Under the pieces are notes generated by a model. That model saw only the letters and a program-made list of their open reading frames with translations, did no database searches and was not told the origin of the DNA. This document shows, piece by piece, positions 53,055-63,062 of a DNA stretch of 64,000 nucleotides. Numbering within the stretch: the first letter of the stretch is position 1; every line of letters starts with the position of its first letter. The DNA comes from an uncultured Pelagibacteraceae bacterium (GTDB taxonomy: Bacteria; Pseudomonadota; Alphaproteobacteria; Pelagibacterales; Pelagibacteraceae): assembly GCA_902527215.1 (NCBI GenBank), contig CABZOF010000001.1, positions 354,501 through 418,500 of the forward strand, given 5' to 3'. The position numbers and the translations under genes were made by a program.

Positions 53055-53663
53055 ATGTTTAAAGAACTTTACAATAAAACAATTAAACTTGCAGGTAACA
53101 AAAGATCTAAGTCTATTTTAGGATTTGTATCTTTTATTGAAAGTTTTATATTCCCAATACCACCAGATGTTTTGATAATTCCTATGACAATAGCTAGAAA
53201 GCATGAATGGATTAGAATTGCATTGATTGCAACTATTGGGTCTATTTTGGGAGCTTGTCTTGGATATCTTATTGGATATGTTTTCTTTAATGAAATTGGA
53301 CTAAAAATTTTTGAAATTTATGGTGTTGATGATACTTCATTTTTAAAAGATAAAGTCTCCTCAGAAGGTGGTGTTATTGCCTGGATAACTTTATTAGCAA
53401 TTGCTGGGTTTTCTCCTGTGCCTTTTAAGCTACTTACAATCACAAGTGGTTTTATAAACTTTAATATTTTGTATTTTATTATCATTTCTCTCGTAACAAG
53501 AGGATCGCGTTTTTTTTTAATAGCATTTTTAGTTGGAAACTTTGGACCTACAATGAAAAAAATTATTGAAAAAAAACTTCTTAAGTTCTCAATCTTTTTA
53601 TCGATTATTCTAATTATTCTTGCTTATTTTATATATAAATTTTTAAATAATTTTATTAATTAA
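53055..53663 (+). CDS. DedA/YqaA-family membrane protein (SNARE-associated domain)
   Basis: SFIESFIFPIPPDVLIIPMTIA, GSILGACLGYLIGY, GFSPVPFKLLTITSGF. Confidence 0.85.
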   Translation: MFKELYNKTIKLAGNKRSKSILGFVSFIESFIFPIPPDVLIIPMTIARKHEWIRIALIATIGSILGACLGYLIGYVFFNEIGLKIFEIYGVDDTSFLKDKVSSEGGVIAWITLLAIAGFSPVPFKLLTITSGFINFNILYFIIISLVTRGSRFFLIAFLVGNFGPTMKKIIEKKLLKFSIFLSIILIILAYFIYKFLNNFIN

Positions 53664-53665
53664 AT

Positions 53666-54145
53666 ATGATCTTATTTCCTAATAGAAAAAATTTTTATTT
53701 AATTATTTTATCTATCTCATTAATTTCAATAATTTCAGCTTTATACGTTGAGTATATATTGCAGTTTCAACCATGTAAGTTATGTATTTATCAGAGGTTA
53801 CCTTACCTAGGTGCAATAATTGTAAGCTTTATAGGGTTTAATTATTCGAATAATGACCAAATTTTAATAGTTACAATTATGATATTTGCTTTGAGCACTA
53901 TACTATCTGGGTATCATTTTGGAATTGAGAATAGTATATTTGATGAGCTATCAGCCTGTACAAATGGTTCATCAGATATTTTAAATAAATCAAAATTACT
54001 AGAATCTCTTAACAAAACTATGCCTGTTAACTGTAAAGATGCTACTTTTAAAATTCTTGGAATTTCACTAGCGGCAATTAATACAATTTTATCAATTTTA
54101 ATTCTTATTTTTTCTATTAGAACGTTGGTCTATGAAAAAAACTAA
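53666..54145 (+). CDS. DsbB-like disulfide bond formation protein
   Basis: QFQPCKLCIYQRLPYL motif, 4-TM pattern. Confidence 0.85.
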   Translation: MILFPNRKNFYLIILSISLISIISALYVEYILQFQPCKLCIYQRLPYLGAIIVSFIGFNYSNNDQILIVTIMIFALSTILSGYHFGIENSIFDELSACTNGSSDILNKSKLLESLNKTMPVNCKDATFKILGISLAAINTILSILILIFSIRTLVYEKN

Positions 54146-54665
54146 TAAAAAAAAATTAGAAGAATTTATAAGAGTAGATCACGCTGGTGAAAGAGGTGCA
54201 ATTAAAATTTATGAGGGTCAACTGCTTGCTTTAAATACTATTGTAAAAAATGATGATTTGAAACAAATTATTGGAGAAATGAAGAAGCATGAAGAGGAAC
54301 ATTCAAATTTTTTTGAGGATGAAATAGAAAAAAGAAATATAAAACCAACAAAGTTACTACCGTTATGGGATTTGCTTGGACTAGGTCTTGGATTTAGTTC
54401 AACGATACTTGGAAAAAAAGCAGCGATGTTATGTACAGCCTCTGTCGAGGAGGTAATAGATGAACATTATAAAAGCCAAATTGACCAGATAGAGGGAGAT
54501 GAAAAGGATTTAAAGGAAAAAATAATAAAATTTAGACAAGACGAATTAGACCATAAAGATATAGCCTACGAGAGGGGTGCTACAAAAAAAGGTGTTTATT
54601 CAATTATGGATAAAGTAATTAAAACTGGCTCTAAGGTTGCTATAAAAATCTCTGAAAAAATTTAG
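54132..54665 (+). CDS. Demethoxyubiquinone hydroxylase (Coq7)
   Basis: FIRVDHAGERGAIKIYEGQ, KHEEEHSNFF, EEVIDEHY, DELDHKDIAYERGA. Confidence 0.93.
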   Translation: MKKTNKKKLEEFIRVDHAGERGAIKIYEGQLLALNTIVKNDDLKQIIGEMKKHEEEHSNFFEDEIEKRNIKPTKLLPLWDLLGLGLGFSSTILGKKAAMLCTASVEEVIDEHYKSQIDQIEGDEKDLKEKIIKFRQDELDHKDIAYERGATKKGVYSIMDKVIKTGSKVAIKISEKI

Positions 54666-55250
54666 TTACGGTTCAAGTTCGACATCCCAATACAAATAGT
54701 CCATCCAACTTTTATGTAAAAAGTTAGGTGGGAAATTCTTTCCATTTTTATGAAGATCTTCTGTGGTAGGTTGAAAAGGCCATTGATTTAATGTCATACC
54801 TGAGTTCTTTATTAATCTTCCTCCCTTTTTAACATTACAGGAAGAACAAGCTGTTACAACATTATCCCAATTGGTTTTTCCACCTTTTGATCTTGGCAAT
54901 AAGTGATCAAAGGTTAATTCATTTTTACTTCCACAATATTGGCAGCTAAACTTATCTCTTAAAAATACGTTAAACCTTGTAAAGTTAGGATTTGATTGAG
55001 GTCTAATGTATGATTTAAGAGCAATTACACTTGGAAGTTTCATACTAAACGAAGGACTTCTGATTTGTCTGTCATAATAACTAACAATAGAAACTCTATC
55101 TAAGAAAACAGATTTAATTGAATCTTGCCAGCTCCACAATGAAAGTGGATAATAACTTAAAGGTCTATAATCTGCATTTAAAACTAACGCTGGACATTTT
55201 TCTAGCGATATACTTTGATCTGAGAGCTCAATCATAATTAAAACATACAT
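54666..55250 (-). CDS. HNH endonuclease family protein
   Basis: FSCQYCGSKNELTFDHLLPRSKGGKTNWDNVVTACSSCNVKKG. Start may be internal M (MIELSDQ). Confidence 0.88.
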   Translation of the reverse strand: MYVLIMIELSDQSISLEKCPALVLNADYRPLSYYPLSLWSWQDSIKSVFLDRVSIVSYYDRQIRSPSFSMKLPSVIALKSYIRPQSNPNFTRFNVFLRDKFSCQYCGSKNELTFDHLLPRSKGGKTNWDNVVTACSSCNVKKGGRLIKNSGMTLNQWPFQPTTEDLHKNGKNFPPNFLHKSWMDYLYWDVELEP

Positions 55251-55296
55251 TAAATATATTTTTTATCAACTTTACTAATTGTATATTAAGTATTTA

Positions 55297-55971
55297 TTAA
55301 TTAATTATATTTCTTTTAATAAAGTTTAATGCCGCACTTGATGCTTCCATAGGTATATGGTGATCACAGTTTTTAATCATTAAAGTTTCAATTTTAATTT
55401 TATTTCTTATAAAAAAATCTTCAGCCTCAAGTAAATTGCTTGGGGGGACGATTGGATCATTTTCACCATGTATCATTAAAATATTAGTTTTATTTTTAAT
55501 TCTTGGAGAAAGGTCTTTCATATTTATGATTCTTCCAGAAAACCCTACAATACAACTAAATTCTTTTTCTGATGTTAGACCAACATTTAATGACATCATA
55601 CATCCTTGACTGAAACCAGAAACACAAATTTGTGAATATTCTAAATTAAAATAATTACTTACTTCTGAAATATAACCGTTTAAAACATTTTCTGCCCCTT
55701 TTGACTCTTGAAGAGTATATTCTGGATCTTCATTATTTAAATCAAACCATTGAAAGCCAGTTGGATTTATGCTGCAAACTTCATGTGCATCAGGACATAA
55801 AAAAACTGTATTTTTTAAAAATCTTTTCCAATTTAATGTAAGCATACTGATATCTTTTCCATCACCTCCATATCCATGAAGTAAAATTACTGCACTTTTA
55901 ACTTTCTCATTATTTTCTGGTTTTATTATTGTTGTATTTAACGAAAATTTCATAAAATTTTTATTAACCAA
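55297..55971 (-). CDS. Phospholipase/carboxylesterase family hydrolase
   Basis: LLHGYGGDGKDI, CVSGFSQGCMMSLNVGL, HGENDPIVPP, NCDHHIP. Confidence 0.9.
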   Translation of the reverse strand: MVNKNFMKFSLNTTIIKPENNEKVKSAVILLHGYGGDGKDISMLTLNWKRFLKNTVFLCPDAHEVCSINPTGFQWFDLNNEDPEYTLQESKGAENVLNGYISEVSNYFNLEYSQICVSGFSQGCMMSLNVGLTSEKEFSCIVGFSGRIINMKDLSPRIKNKTNILMIHGENDPIVPPSNLLEAEDFFIRNKIKIETLMIKNCDHHIPMEASSAALNFIKRNIIN

Positions 55972-56480
55972 TCAAGTAAAGATTTATCATTAAAGTCAAT
56001 ATACCCAACAATTCTCCCAACTTCAAAACCATTTCGGTCTATTAGAATTGTTGTTGGCAATCCCCTTAGTTTAAACAACTGTGAAAACTCTGGTCCAGAT
56101 CCTGTAAAAATATCTAAATTTTTAATTTTGATTTCATCAAAAAATACTTTTGATTTTTTGTAGCTTTCGCCACCGATATTAATTGGAATAATATTAATAT
56201 TTTTAAATTCATTTAAAGTTTTAAGTTTATCCAAAGATGGCATCTCTTTTTTACAAGGAGCACACCAAGTGGCCCAGAAATTTATTATTAATGGGTATGA
56301 TTTATAATCATTTAAACTTACTTTTTGGCCATCAGATTTAATAAATTCTATATTTTCAATTTTTTTCTTGTCTTTATGTACTATAAGATTCTTAATTTCA
56401 GGACGCTCTATTGAATATGAGACGCTAGATGATATTAAGTAAAATATTATTATAAGATAATTAAAAAAAATGATTTTCAT
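55950..56480 (-). CDS. TlpA-like periplasmic thioredoxin
   Basis: LIINFWATWCAPCKKEMPSL, RGLPTTILIDRNG. Confidence 0.9.
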   Translation of the reverse strand: MKIIFFNYLIIIFYLISSSVSYSIERPEIKNLIVHKDKKKIENIEFIKSDGQKVSLNDYKSYPLIINFWATWCAPCKKEMPSLDKLKTLNEFKNINIIPINIGGESYKKSKVFFDEIKIKNLDIFTGSGPEFSQLFKLRGLPTTILIDRNGFEVGRIVGYIDFNDKSLLDWLIKIL

Positions 56481-56503
56481 AAAATCTGTAACAATTAAAT
56501 ATC

Positions 56504-57892
56504 ATGGGTAAAAATAAAAACAATCAACCAATTTGGAACACTAGAATTAAAAAGGAAAAAGCAAACCTTTTTAAAAAGGTTGGTGGATCAATTTCGATCG
56601 ATAAAAGATTATTTAGAGAGGATATTGAAGCTTCAGTTGTGCATGTTGAGATGTTGTTTAGACAAAAAATTATAAATTTTAAAATTAAAAATAAAATAGT
56701 ATGGGGTTTAAATAGAATTAAGAACGAAATTATAAAAAAAAAATTTATTTTTGACGACAAGCTTGAGGATATTCATATGAATATAGAACACAGACTCTTT
56801 GAACTAATTGGAGAAGACGCGGGGTATATTCACACTGCAAGATCAAGAAATGATCAGGTTATCACAGATTTTAAAATTTGGTTAAGAAATGCTAATAAAG
56901 AAATCGTTAAAAACATTGATGCAACAATTAAAAATATTTTAAAAAAAGCAGAAAAAAATATTGAAACAGTTATGCCTGGTTTTACGCACCTTAAAAATGC
57001 ACAACCAGTTTCTTTTGCTCATTATTTAATGGCGTACTTGGAAATGTTTAACAGAGATAAAAAAAGATTTAAAAACAATTTAGAGAGCCTTAATGAAAAT
57101 CCACTTGGTGTAGCTGCTTTAACAGGTACATCTTTTAAAATTGATAGATTTTATACTTCAAAAAAATTAGGTTTCGACAGGCCAACTAAAAACTCAATTG
57201 ATACTGTTTCTGATAGAGATTTTGTAATTGATTTTCTATATTCTTGCTCTGCATGTGCTGTTCATATCTCTAGGATTGCAGAGGATTTTATCATCTGGAA
57301 TTCAGATGCTTTTAAACTTATTAATTTGAATGATAAAATTGTAACTGGATCATCGATTATGCCTCAAAAAAAAAATCCTGATCCTCTAGAATATTTAAGA
57401 GGTAAAACAGGTTTCATGTTTGGAAATCTATTTTCTATGCTTACAACATTAAAAGGGTTGCCTCTTTCTTATTTTAAGGATTTGCAAGATGATAAAGAAA
57501 TTGTTTTTAAATCATTTGATCAATTAAAAAATTCCTTAATTATATTAAATGATGTTCTTAAAAATTTTTCACCAGATAAAAAAAGAATGATTGAACTTGC
57601 AGAAAGTGGATATATTACAGCAACTGATTTAGCAGATTATATGGTAAGAGAATTAAATTATCCATTTAGAAAAGCTTATTTACAAACGGCTAAAATAATA
57701 AATTTTGCTGAAAAAAATAAAAAAAAATTATCAGAGCTGTCAATAAAAGAGTTAAATAAAATTGAAAAAGGTTTAACCTCAGATGTTCTAAAAGTATTTG
57801 AACTAAAAAAATCCGTTAATTCTAAAGTTTCTTATGGCGGAACTTCTTTCGACAACATTAAGAAGATGATATTAAGTTACAAAAAGAAATAA
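56504..57892 (+). CDS. argH: Argininosuccinate lyase
   Basis: AGYIHTARSRNDQVITDFKIWLR, TGSSIMPQKKNPDPLEYLRGKTG. Confidence 0.97.
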   Translation: MGKNKNNQPIWNTRIKKEKANLFKKVGGSISIDKRLFREDIEASVVHVEMLFRQKIINFKIKNKIVWGLNRIKNEIIKKKFIFDDKLEDIHMNIEHRLFELIGEDAGYIHTARSRNDQVITDFKIWLRNANKEIVKNIDATIKNILKKAEKNIETVMPGFTHLKNAQPVSFAHYLMAYLEMFNRDKKRFKNNLESLNENPLGVAALTGTSFKIDRFYTSKKLGFDRPTKNSIDTVSDRDFVIDFLYSCSACAVHISRIAEDFIIWNSDAFKLINLNDKIVTGSSIMPQKKNPDPLEYLRGKTGFMFGNLFSMLTTLKGLPLSYFKDLQDDKEIVFKSFDQLKNSLIILNDVLKNFSPDKKRMIELAESGYITATDLADYMVRELNYPFRKAYLQTAKIINFAEKNKKKLSELSIKELNKIEKGLTSDVLKVFELKKSVNSKVSYGGTSFDNIKKMILSYKKK

Positions 57893-57894
57893 CT

Positions 57895-58059
57895 ATGATC
57901 AAAAAAGTAACTTTAATTACAATTTGCCTAATTTTAATAACTTCATGTGGTAGAAAAAATGATCCAAAGTATGAGGCATCATTAAATAATAATGTTCTGA
58001 AATCTAAAAATATTAATAAGATATTTAAAATGACAAAAAAAGATGAAATATATCAATAA
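57895..58059 (+). CDS. Small lipoprotein (LptM/YifL-like)
   Basis: 54 aa MIKKVTLITICLILITSCGRKNDPKY... with lipobox ITSC|G; between argH and lysA, overlapping lysA; below the ORF-track cutoff. Confidence 0.8.
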   Translation: MIKKVTLITICLILITSCGRKNDPKYEASLNNNVLKSKNINKIFKMTKKDEIYQ

Positions 58060-59257
58060 TATTTTTACAATTGAAAAATCCAGACTCACTAAAGTAATTA
58101 AAAAATTTGAAACTCCAATTTTTTGCTACTCTGAGAAAAAAATTAATGAAAATATAATTAACTTTAAGAATAGTTTTAAATCATTTTCTCCTATTATATG
58201 TTTTTCAACAAAGTCCAACTGTAATCTAGAAATACTAAAACTAATTAAACGAAATAAATTGGGAGCTGATGTTGTCTCTAGAGGTGAATTAATGATTGCT
58301 CTTAAAGCTGGAATAAATTCAAAGAAAATTGTATTTTCTGGAGTAGGTAAAACTAGATCAGAATTGATTTATGCAATAGATAAAAATATTTTATTAATTA
58401 ATTGCGAGTCAAAAAGCGAAATCTTAGAAATTGAAAGTATAGCAAAATCTAAGAATAAAAAGGTAGATATTGGGGTTAGATTAAATCCAAATACTGACGC
58501 AAAAACAATTAAACAAATCTCAACTGGTAAAAAGGAAAATAAATTTGGTGTTAATGAAAAGACATTTATTGAAATTTCAAAATATATAAAAAGTTCAAAA
58601 TTTTTAAATCTAAAATGTTTAAGTGTTCATATTGGAAGTCAAATCCTAGATCATAAGCCTTATCAGAAAATGATTAACGTCTTAGAAAAATTAATAAAAA
58701 AAATTAATTTTAATTTTGAGTATATAGATCTTGGTGGTGGTATGGGCATTGATTATAACAAGGAAAATAAAAAATTTAATTATAAAAAATATAATCAAAT
58801 TATTAAAAATTTTCTAAAAAAACATAAGTCAAAAATTATTTTTGAACCCGGTAGGTCAATTATTGGAGATACGGCAATATTAATTTCAAAAATTATTTAT
58901 ATAAAAGAAAGTTCTAAAAAAGATTTTATTATTGTAGATGCAGCTATGAACGATTTTATGAGACCTGCGTTGTACGGAGCTAAGCATAAAATAATTCCAT
59001 TAAAAAAAACCAACAAAATGACTAACAAAAGCTATGATTTTGTTGGCCCAATTTGCGAAACTACAGATAAATTTCTAACGACAAATAAATTTCAAAAATT
59101 AAATGAGAAAGATTATATTATTATTTGTGACGTAGGAGCATATGGCTCATCATTAGCCTCGAATTATAACATTAGACCTAAACCTGCAGAAATATTAATT
59201 AAAGGTTCAAAAATAAATGTAATTAAAAAAAGACAAAAACTAAAAGATATAATTTAG
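58043..59257 (+). CDS. lysA: Diaminopimelate decarboxylase
   Basis: FSTKSNCNLEILKLI, SVHIGSQI, YIDLGGGMGI, EPGRSIIGDTAILI, CDVGAYGSSLASNYN. Confidence 0.95.
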   Translation: MKYINNIFTIEKSRLTKVIKKFETPIFCYSEKKINENIINFKNSFKSFSPIICFSTKSNCNLEILKLIKRNKLGADVVSRGELMIALKAGINSKKIVFSGVGKTRSELIYAIDKNILLINCESKSEILEIESIAKSKNKKVDIGVRLNPNTDAKTIKQISTGKKENKFGVNEKTFIEISKYIKSSKFLNLKCLSVHIGSQILDHKPYQKMINVLEKLIKKINFNFEYIDLGGGMGIDYNKENKKFNYKKYNQIIKNFLKKHKSKIIFEPGRSIIGDTAILISKIIYIKESSKKDFIIVDAAMNDFMRPALYGAKHKIIPLKKTNKMTNKSYDFVGPICETTDKFLTTNKFQKLNEKDYIIICDVGAYGSSLASNYNIRPKPAEILIKGSKINVIKKRQKLKDII

Positions 59258-59260
59258 TTT

Positions 59261-59971
59261 TTGATAACAATGATAAGAAATCTTCTATTTTTAATTTTTT
59301 TCTTCCTAGGTATAGCTATAATTTCAATAATATTCCTGCCATCATTAATAATGCCAACTAAAATAGTTTTATTTGGTGGAAAAATGATGGGAAGGTGGGC
59401 TGCGGTTTGTCTTCAAATTTTTTTACAAACCACTATTATAGTTAAAGGCAGAGAGAACATTATTAAAAATGAGAAGTTTTTTATTGCTTGTTCTCATCAA
59501 TCTATGTTTGAGACTTTTTACCTACAAACAATTTTTAATTCACCAATATTTATTTTAAAATATGAATTAATCAAAATGCCTATATTTGGTTGGTATTTAA
59601 AAAAGATAGGATCAATTTCAATTAATAGAAATAAAATTAGTAAAGATAATTTAGGTATAATAGATAAAATAAAAAATTCTATAAGAAATTCAGAAAGACC
59701 ATTAATTATATTTCCACAAGGAACAAGAATATTGCCGAATGAAATAATTCCTTTTAAAAAAGGTGTTGGTAGAATTTATGACGAATTAAAAATAAATTGC
59801 CAACCAGTGGCGATAAATTCTGGAAATGTTTGGCCAAAAGATGGAAAATTATCTTCAAAAAAAACAATAACAATATCAATTCTTCCAGCAGTAAAACCTG
59901 GAATGAAGTCAGCAGACTTTACGAATTATATAGAGGATAAAATATATACTGAGTTAAAATTAATGAATTAG
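59261..59971 (+). CDS. plsC: 1-acyl-sn-glycerol-3-phosphate acyltransferase
   Basis: ACSHQSMFETFYLQ (HX4-like), IIFPQGTRILPNE. Start may be the second Met (MIRNLL). Confidence 0.88.
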   Translation: MITMIRNLLFLIFFFLGIAIISIIFLPSLIMPTKIVLFGGKMMGRWAAVCLQIFLQTTIIVKGRENIIKNEKFFIACSHQSMFETFYLQTIFNSPIFILKYELIKMPIFGWYLKKIGSISINRNKISKDNLGIIDKIKNSIRNSERPLIIFPQGTRILPNEIIPFKKGVGRIYDELKINCQPVAINSGNVWPKDGKLSSKKTITISILPAVKPGMKSADFTNYIEDKIYTELKLMN

Positions 59972-61080
59972 CCCTTCATTGGCATTACAACATATATGCT
60001 GTCATAATCAGCTGGATCTCTTATTAAGGCTGGTGAACCTGTATCTTTTAGATAAATCTCAATGTTATCTCCATCAAGTTGGGAAGCAACATCAATTAGA
60101 TACCTAGAATTAAAACTTATATCTAGCTCGTGATCAAACTTAACATTTAAACTTTCTTTACCATCACCACTATTAGTATTGTTAACTGAAAGATCAAGAT
60201 TATCTTTTGAAAGGTTAAATTTAACTCCATCTTTTTTATCTAATGAAACTGAGGCAACTCTATCTACGGAATTTAAAAATGATTTGAGATCAACTTCTAA
60301 TTTTTTTTGGTTTTCTTTAGGTATTACTTGTACGTAGTTTGGAAATTTTCCATCAATAAGTTTAGATATCAATATACTATTGCTAATTTCAAATTTAATT
60401 TTTGATTTTATATTTGATATTTTAACCTCACCTTCATAATCTTCTAGTAATGAGCAAAGTTGAAAAATAGTTTTTTTTGGTAAAATTATCTGATCAAATT
60501 GAACTTTATTTTGTAGTCTAATCTTCGAAATAGACATTCTATGACTATCAGTAGCTGCGGCTGTTAAGAAATTCTTATCTTCAACTTCTGTCTGATGTAA
60601 AAAAATTCCACTTAGATAATGTCTTGTTTCATCATTAGATACTGAAAATTTACATTTATTTAACAGTTTTAGTAACTCTTTTGATTTAATCGAAAACTCG
60701 TTTTCATTAAAATTTTCATCCGTTAATGGAAATTCAGAAGCGCTAATACAATTTAAATTGAAAACAGATTTATCAGATTCTAAATGCAATTTGTTTTCAC
60801 TGAGATTAGAAAAGTTAATTTTACTTCCAGATGAAAACTTTCTAACAATGTCATACATTATTGATGAAGATGAAGTAGTTTTACCCTCTTCAATTATCTC
60901 GACATTCGGAATTTGATGAATAAAAATCAAATCTAGATCGGTCGCTGTAATTGTAAGTTTACCATTACGTACATCTAACAATACGTTGGAAAGAATTGGC
61001 AAGGTACTTCTTTTTTCAATTACACCCTGACAATAATTTAAAGATTTTTGAAGGTCTTGTTGATTTAAGCTAAACTTCAT
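59968..61080 (-). CDS. dnaN: DNA polymerase III beta sliding clamp
   Basis: MKFSLNQQDLQKSLNYCQGVIEKRSTLPILSNVLLDV...PALIRDPADYDSIYVVMPMKG. Confidence 0.96.
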   Translation of the reverse strand: MKFSLNQQDLQKSLNYCQGVIEKRSTLPILSNVLLDVRNGKLTITATDLDLIFIHQIPNVEIIEEGKTTSSSSIMYDIVRKFSSGSKINFSNLSENKLHLESDKSVFNLNCISASEFPLTDENFNENEFSIKSKELLKLLNKCKFSVSNDETRHYLSGIFLHQTEVEDKNFLTAAATDSHRMSISKIRLQNKVQFDQIILPKKTIFQLCSLLEDYEGEVKISNIKSKIKFEISNSILISKLIDGKFPNYVQVIPKENQKKLEVDLKSFLNSVDRVASVSLDKKDGVKFNLSKDNLDLSVNNTNSGDGKESLNVKFDHELDISFNSRYLIDVASQLDGDNIEIYLKDTGSPALIRDPADYDSIYVVMPMKG

Positions 61081-62485
61081 TTTCTTTATTATACAAAATC
61101 TTATTTTTTAAACTATCTATATTAATATTTAACTCACTATCCTCTTTTCTTAATCTCTCTATAGTTTTCACTGAGTGAATTACAGTTGTGTGATCTCTAT
61201 TGGAAAAAGATCTACCTATTTCTGGTAATGATTTAGATGTTAGCATCTTAGCAAGATAAATTGCAGTCTGTCTTGGTCGTACAAGGTATCTTGATCTTCG
61301 TGGAGAAAGCATTTCATTTTTGCTAATTTTATAATATTTGCAAACTATTGTCTGGATTGTATCAATATCCACTTTATTTTCAGTAAGATTTAGCAAATCT
61401 TTTAAAACTATTTTAACTTCTGACAAACTTGGAACTTTATTATAAATCCTTGTGAATGAAACAATTCTATTTAGTGCTCCAACTAATTCTCTTATACTAG
61501 TTTTAATTTCTGTACTTAAAAATTTTTGAATTTCCTCGGAAATAACTACTTGATTTGAATAAGATAATTTTAATTCTTCAGTTTTAGATTTAATAATTTT
61601 ATATCTAAGTTCATAATCGGGGTTTTGAATATCCACAACTAAACCTCCTGAAAATCTAGATTTGATTCTCTCTTGAATTCTAGTTAGTTTATTTGGCGGT
61701 CGATCTGCTGAGATTATTATTTGTGAATTTTTATCTAATAATGCGTTGAAGGTATGAAAAAATTCTTCTTGCATAGCTTCTTTACCATTCATAAACTGAA
61801 TATCATCAATTAATAAAATGTCAGTATTTCTAAAGTACTCTTTAAACTTTACCATTTCATTTGATTTTATAGACTTTACAAATTGATACATAAATCTTTC
61901 TGCTGATATAAACATAACTTTGTTCTTTTCTTTTAATTGTAAACCAATAGCGTTTAGCAAGTGTGTTTTACCCATTCCTACACCGCCATATAAATATAGT
62001 GGATTATAATGAGCTATATCTTCAGAAACTTTTTTTGATGCTTCAAATGCTAACTTGTTACTTCCCCCAGTTATGAAATTTTCGAAGTTTTTATTTGGAT
62101 CTATTCTATTATATTGAAGATAAGAGTCTTTTATAAACGACACATTGTCATTATTAGTTTCAAAAGAATTTTGAGATGAAGTATTTGTATCGCTAATTTC
62201 AGTTTCTTTATTATTTTTTATTGTGAATTCAATCCTCACCAAGTCTTTTTTGTATTGTTTAATTGTCTGCAATATTTGGTCTAAATATCTCGATACTATC
62301 CAATCTCTTATAAATCTGGTTGAGACTGAAAATAATATATAGTTATGAAATTCTTCAACTAATTCAATTTTATTTATCCAACTCTCAAAAATATCGTTTC
62401 CAAGTTTTTCACGTAATTCTTTTTTAATACTCTGCCAATCAATTTTCTTTTCGAGTGCTTTATTGTTTTGTAAATTATTTTTCAT
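61070..62485 (-). CDS. dnaA: Chromosomal replication initiator DnaA
   Basis: LYLYGGVGMGKTHLLNAIG, ILLIDDIQFMNGKEAMQEEFFHTFN, SRDHTTVIHSVKTIERL-like domain IV. Confidence 0.97.
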   Translation of the reverse strand: MKNNLQNNKALEKKIDWQSIKKELREKLGNDIFESWINKIELVEEFHNYILFSVSTRFIRDWIVSRYLDQILQTIKQYKKDLVRIEFTIKNNKETEISDTNTSSQNSFETNNDNVSFIKDSYLQYNRIDPNKNFENFITGGSNKLAFEASKKVSEDIAHYNPLYLYGGVGMGKTHLLNAIGLQLKEKNKVMFISAERFMYQFVKSIKSNEMVKFKEYFRNTDILLIDDIQFMNGKEAMQEEFFHTFNALLDKNSQIIISADRPPNKLTRIQERIKSRFSGGLVVDIQNPDYELRYKIIKSKTEELKLSYSNQVVISEEIQKFLSTEIKTSIRELVGALNRIVSFTRIYNKVPSLSEVKIVLKDLLNLTENKVDIDTIQTIVCKYYKISKNEMLSPRRSRYLVRPRQTAIYLAKMLTSKSLPEIGRSFSNRDHTTVIHSVKTIERLRKEDSELNINIDSLKNKILYNKENEV

Positions 62486-62751
62486 GAAGGAATTCCACTT
62501 AAGACTTATAAAAATTTATTGCAATAAGTTTATTTGTAAAAACAAAAATAAATAAAATTTATGATTGAATAAATTTTAGATTGAATTTTTTAAAATTTTT
62601 TTGCAACCTGGTCGGGTACAGATTTAAAATTTAAAAATATTACTAAATCTATATCTAGTAATTTATTTAATTAAACTTTTAGATGTAGTAAATTATTAAT
62701 AAATTGTACGCTTAAGTTGTATAGGAAAAAGTTTTTACTTATTAGGGGTTG

Positions 62752-63012
62752 TTATAAAGAATTAATTTTTTTTGTAATTCTCGATACATTCCTTGAGGCG
62801 TTTTGTCTTTTAATGATTCCTGTTTTTGCAATTGACATCAATTCAGAATTTAGTTTCGGAAGAAACGCTAAAGCCTCTTTTTTGTCCTTTTTTTCAATTA
62901 TAGAGTTCATTTTTTTTAATGCACTTTTATAACGACTCTTTCTGGATCTGTTAACAGCTGTTTGCCTTTTAATTTTTCTAGTTCGCTTAATTGCTGATTT
63001 TGTATTAGCCAT
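62752..63012 (-). CDS. rpsT: 30S ribosomal protein S20
   Basis: MANTKSAIKRTRKIKRQTAVNRSRKSRYKSALKKM. Confidence 0.97.
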   Translation of the reverse strand: MANTKSAIKRTRKIKRQTAVNRSRKSRYKSALKKMNSIIEKKDKKEALAFLPKLNSELMSIAKTGIIKRQNASRNVSRITKKINSL

Positions 63013-63062
63013 AAGCGAGAGTGTATATCTTCAGATAATGATTGGGTCAATACAATAATAAT

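Noticed and set aside
54666-55250. HNH endonuclease as a homing or mobile element
   Set aside because: It is a compact housekeeping-type HNH protein at a normal gene junction with no intron, intein or terminal repeats.
62486-62751. oriC next to dnaA
   Set aside because: No recognisable DnaA-box cluster by eye; alphaproteobacterial origins are often not at dnaA. Kept only as a low-interest gap.
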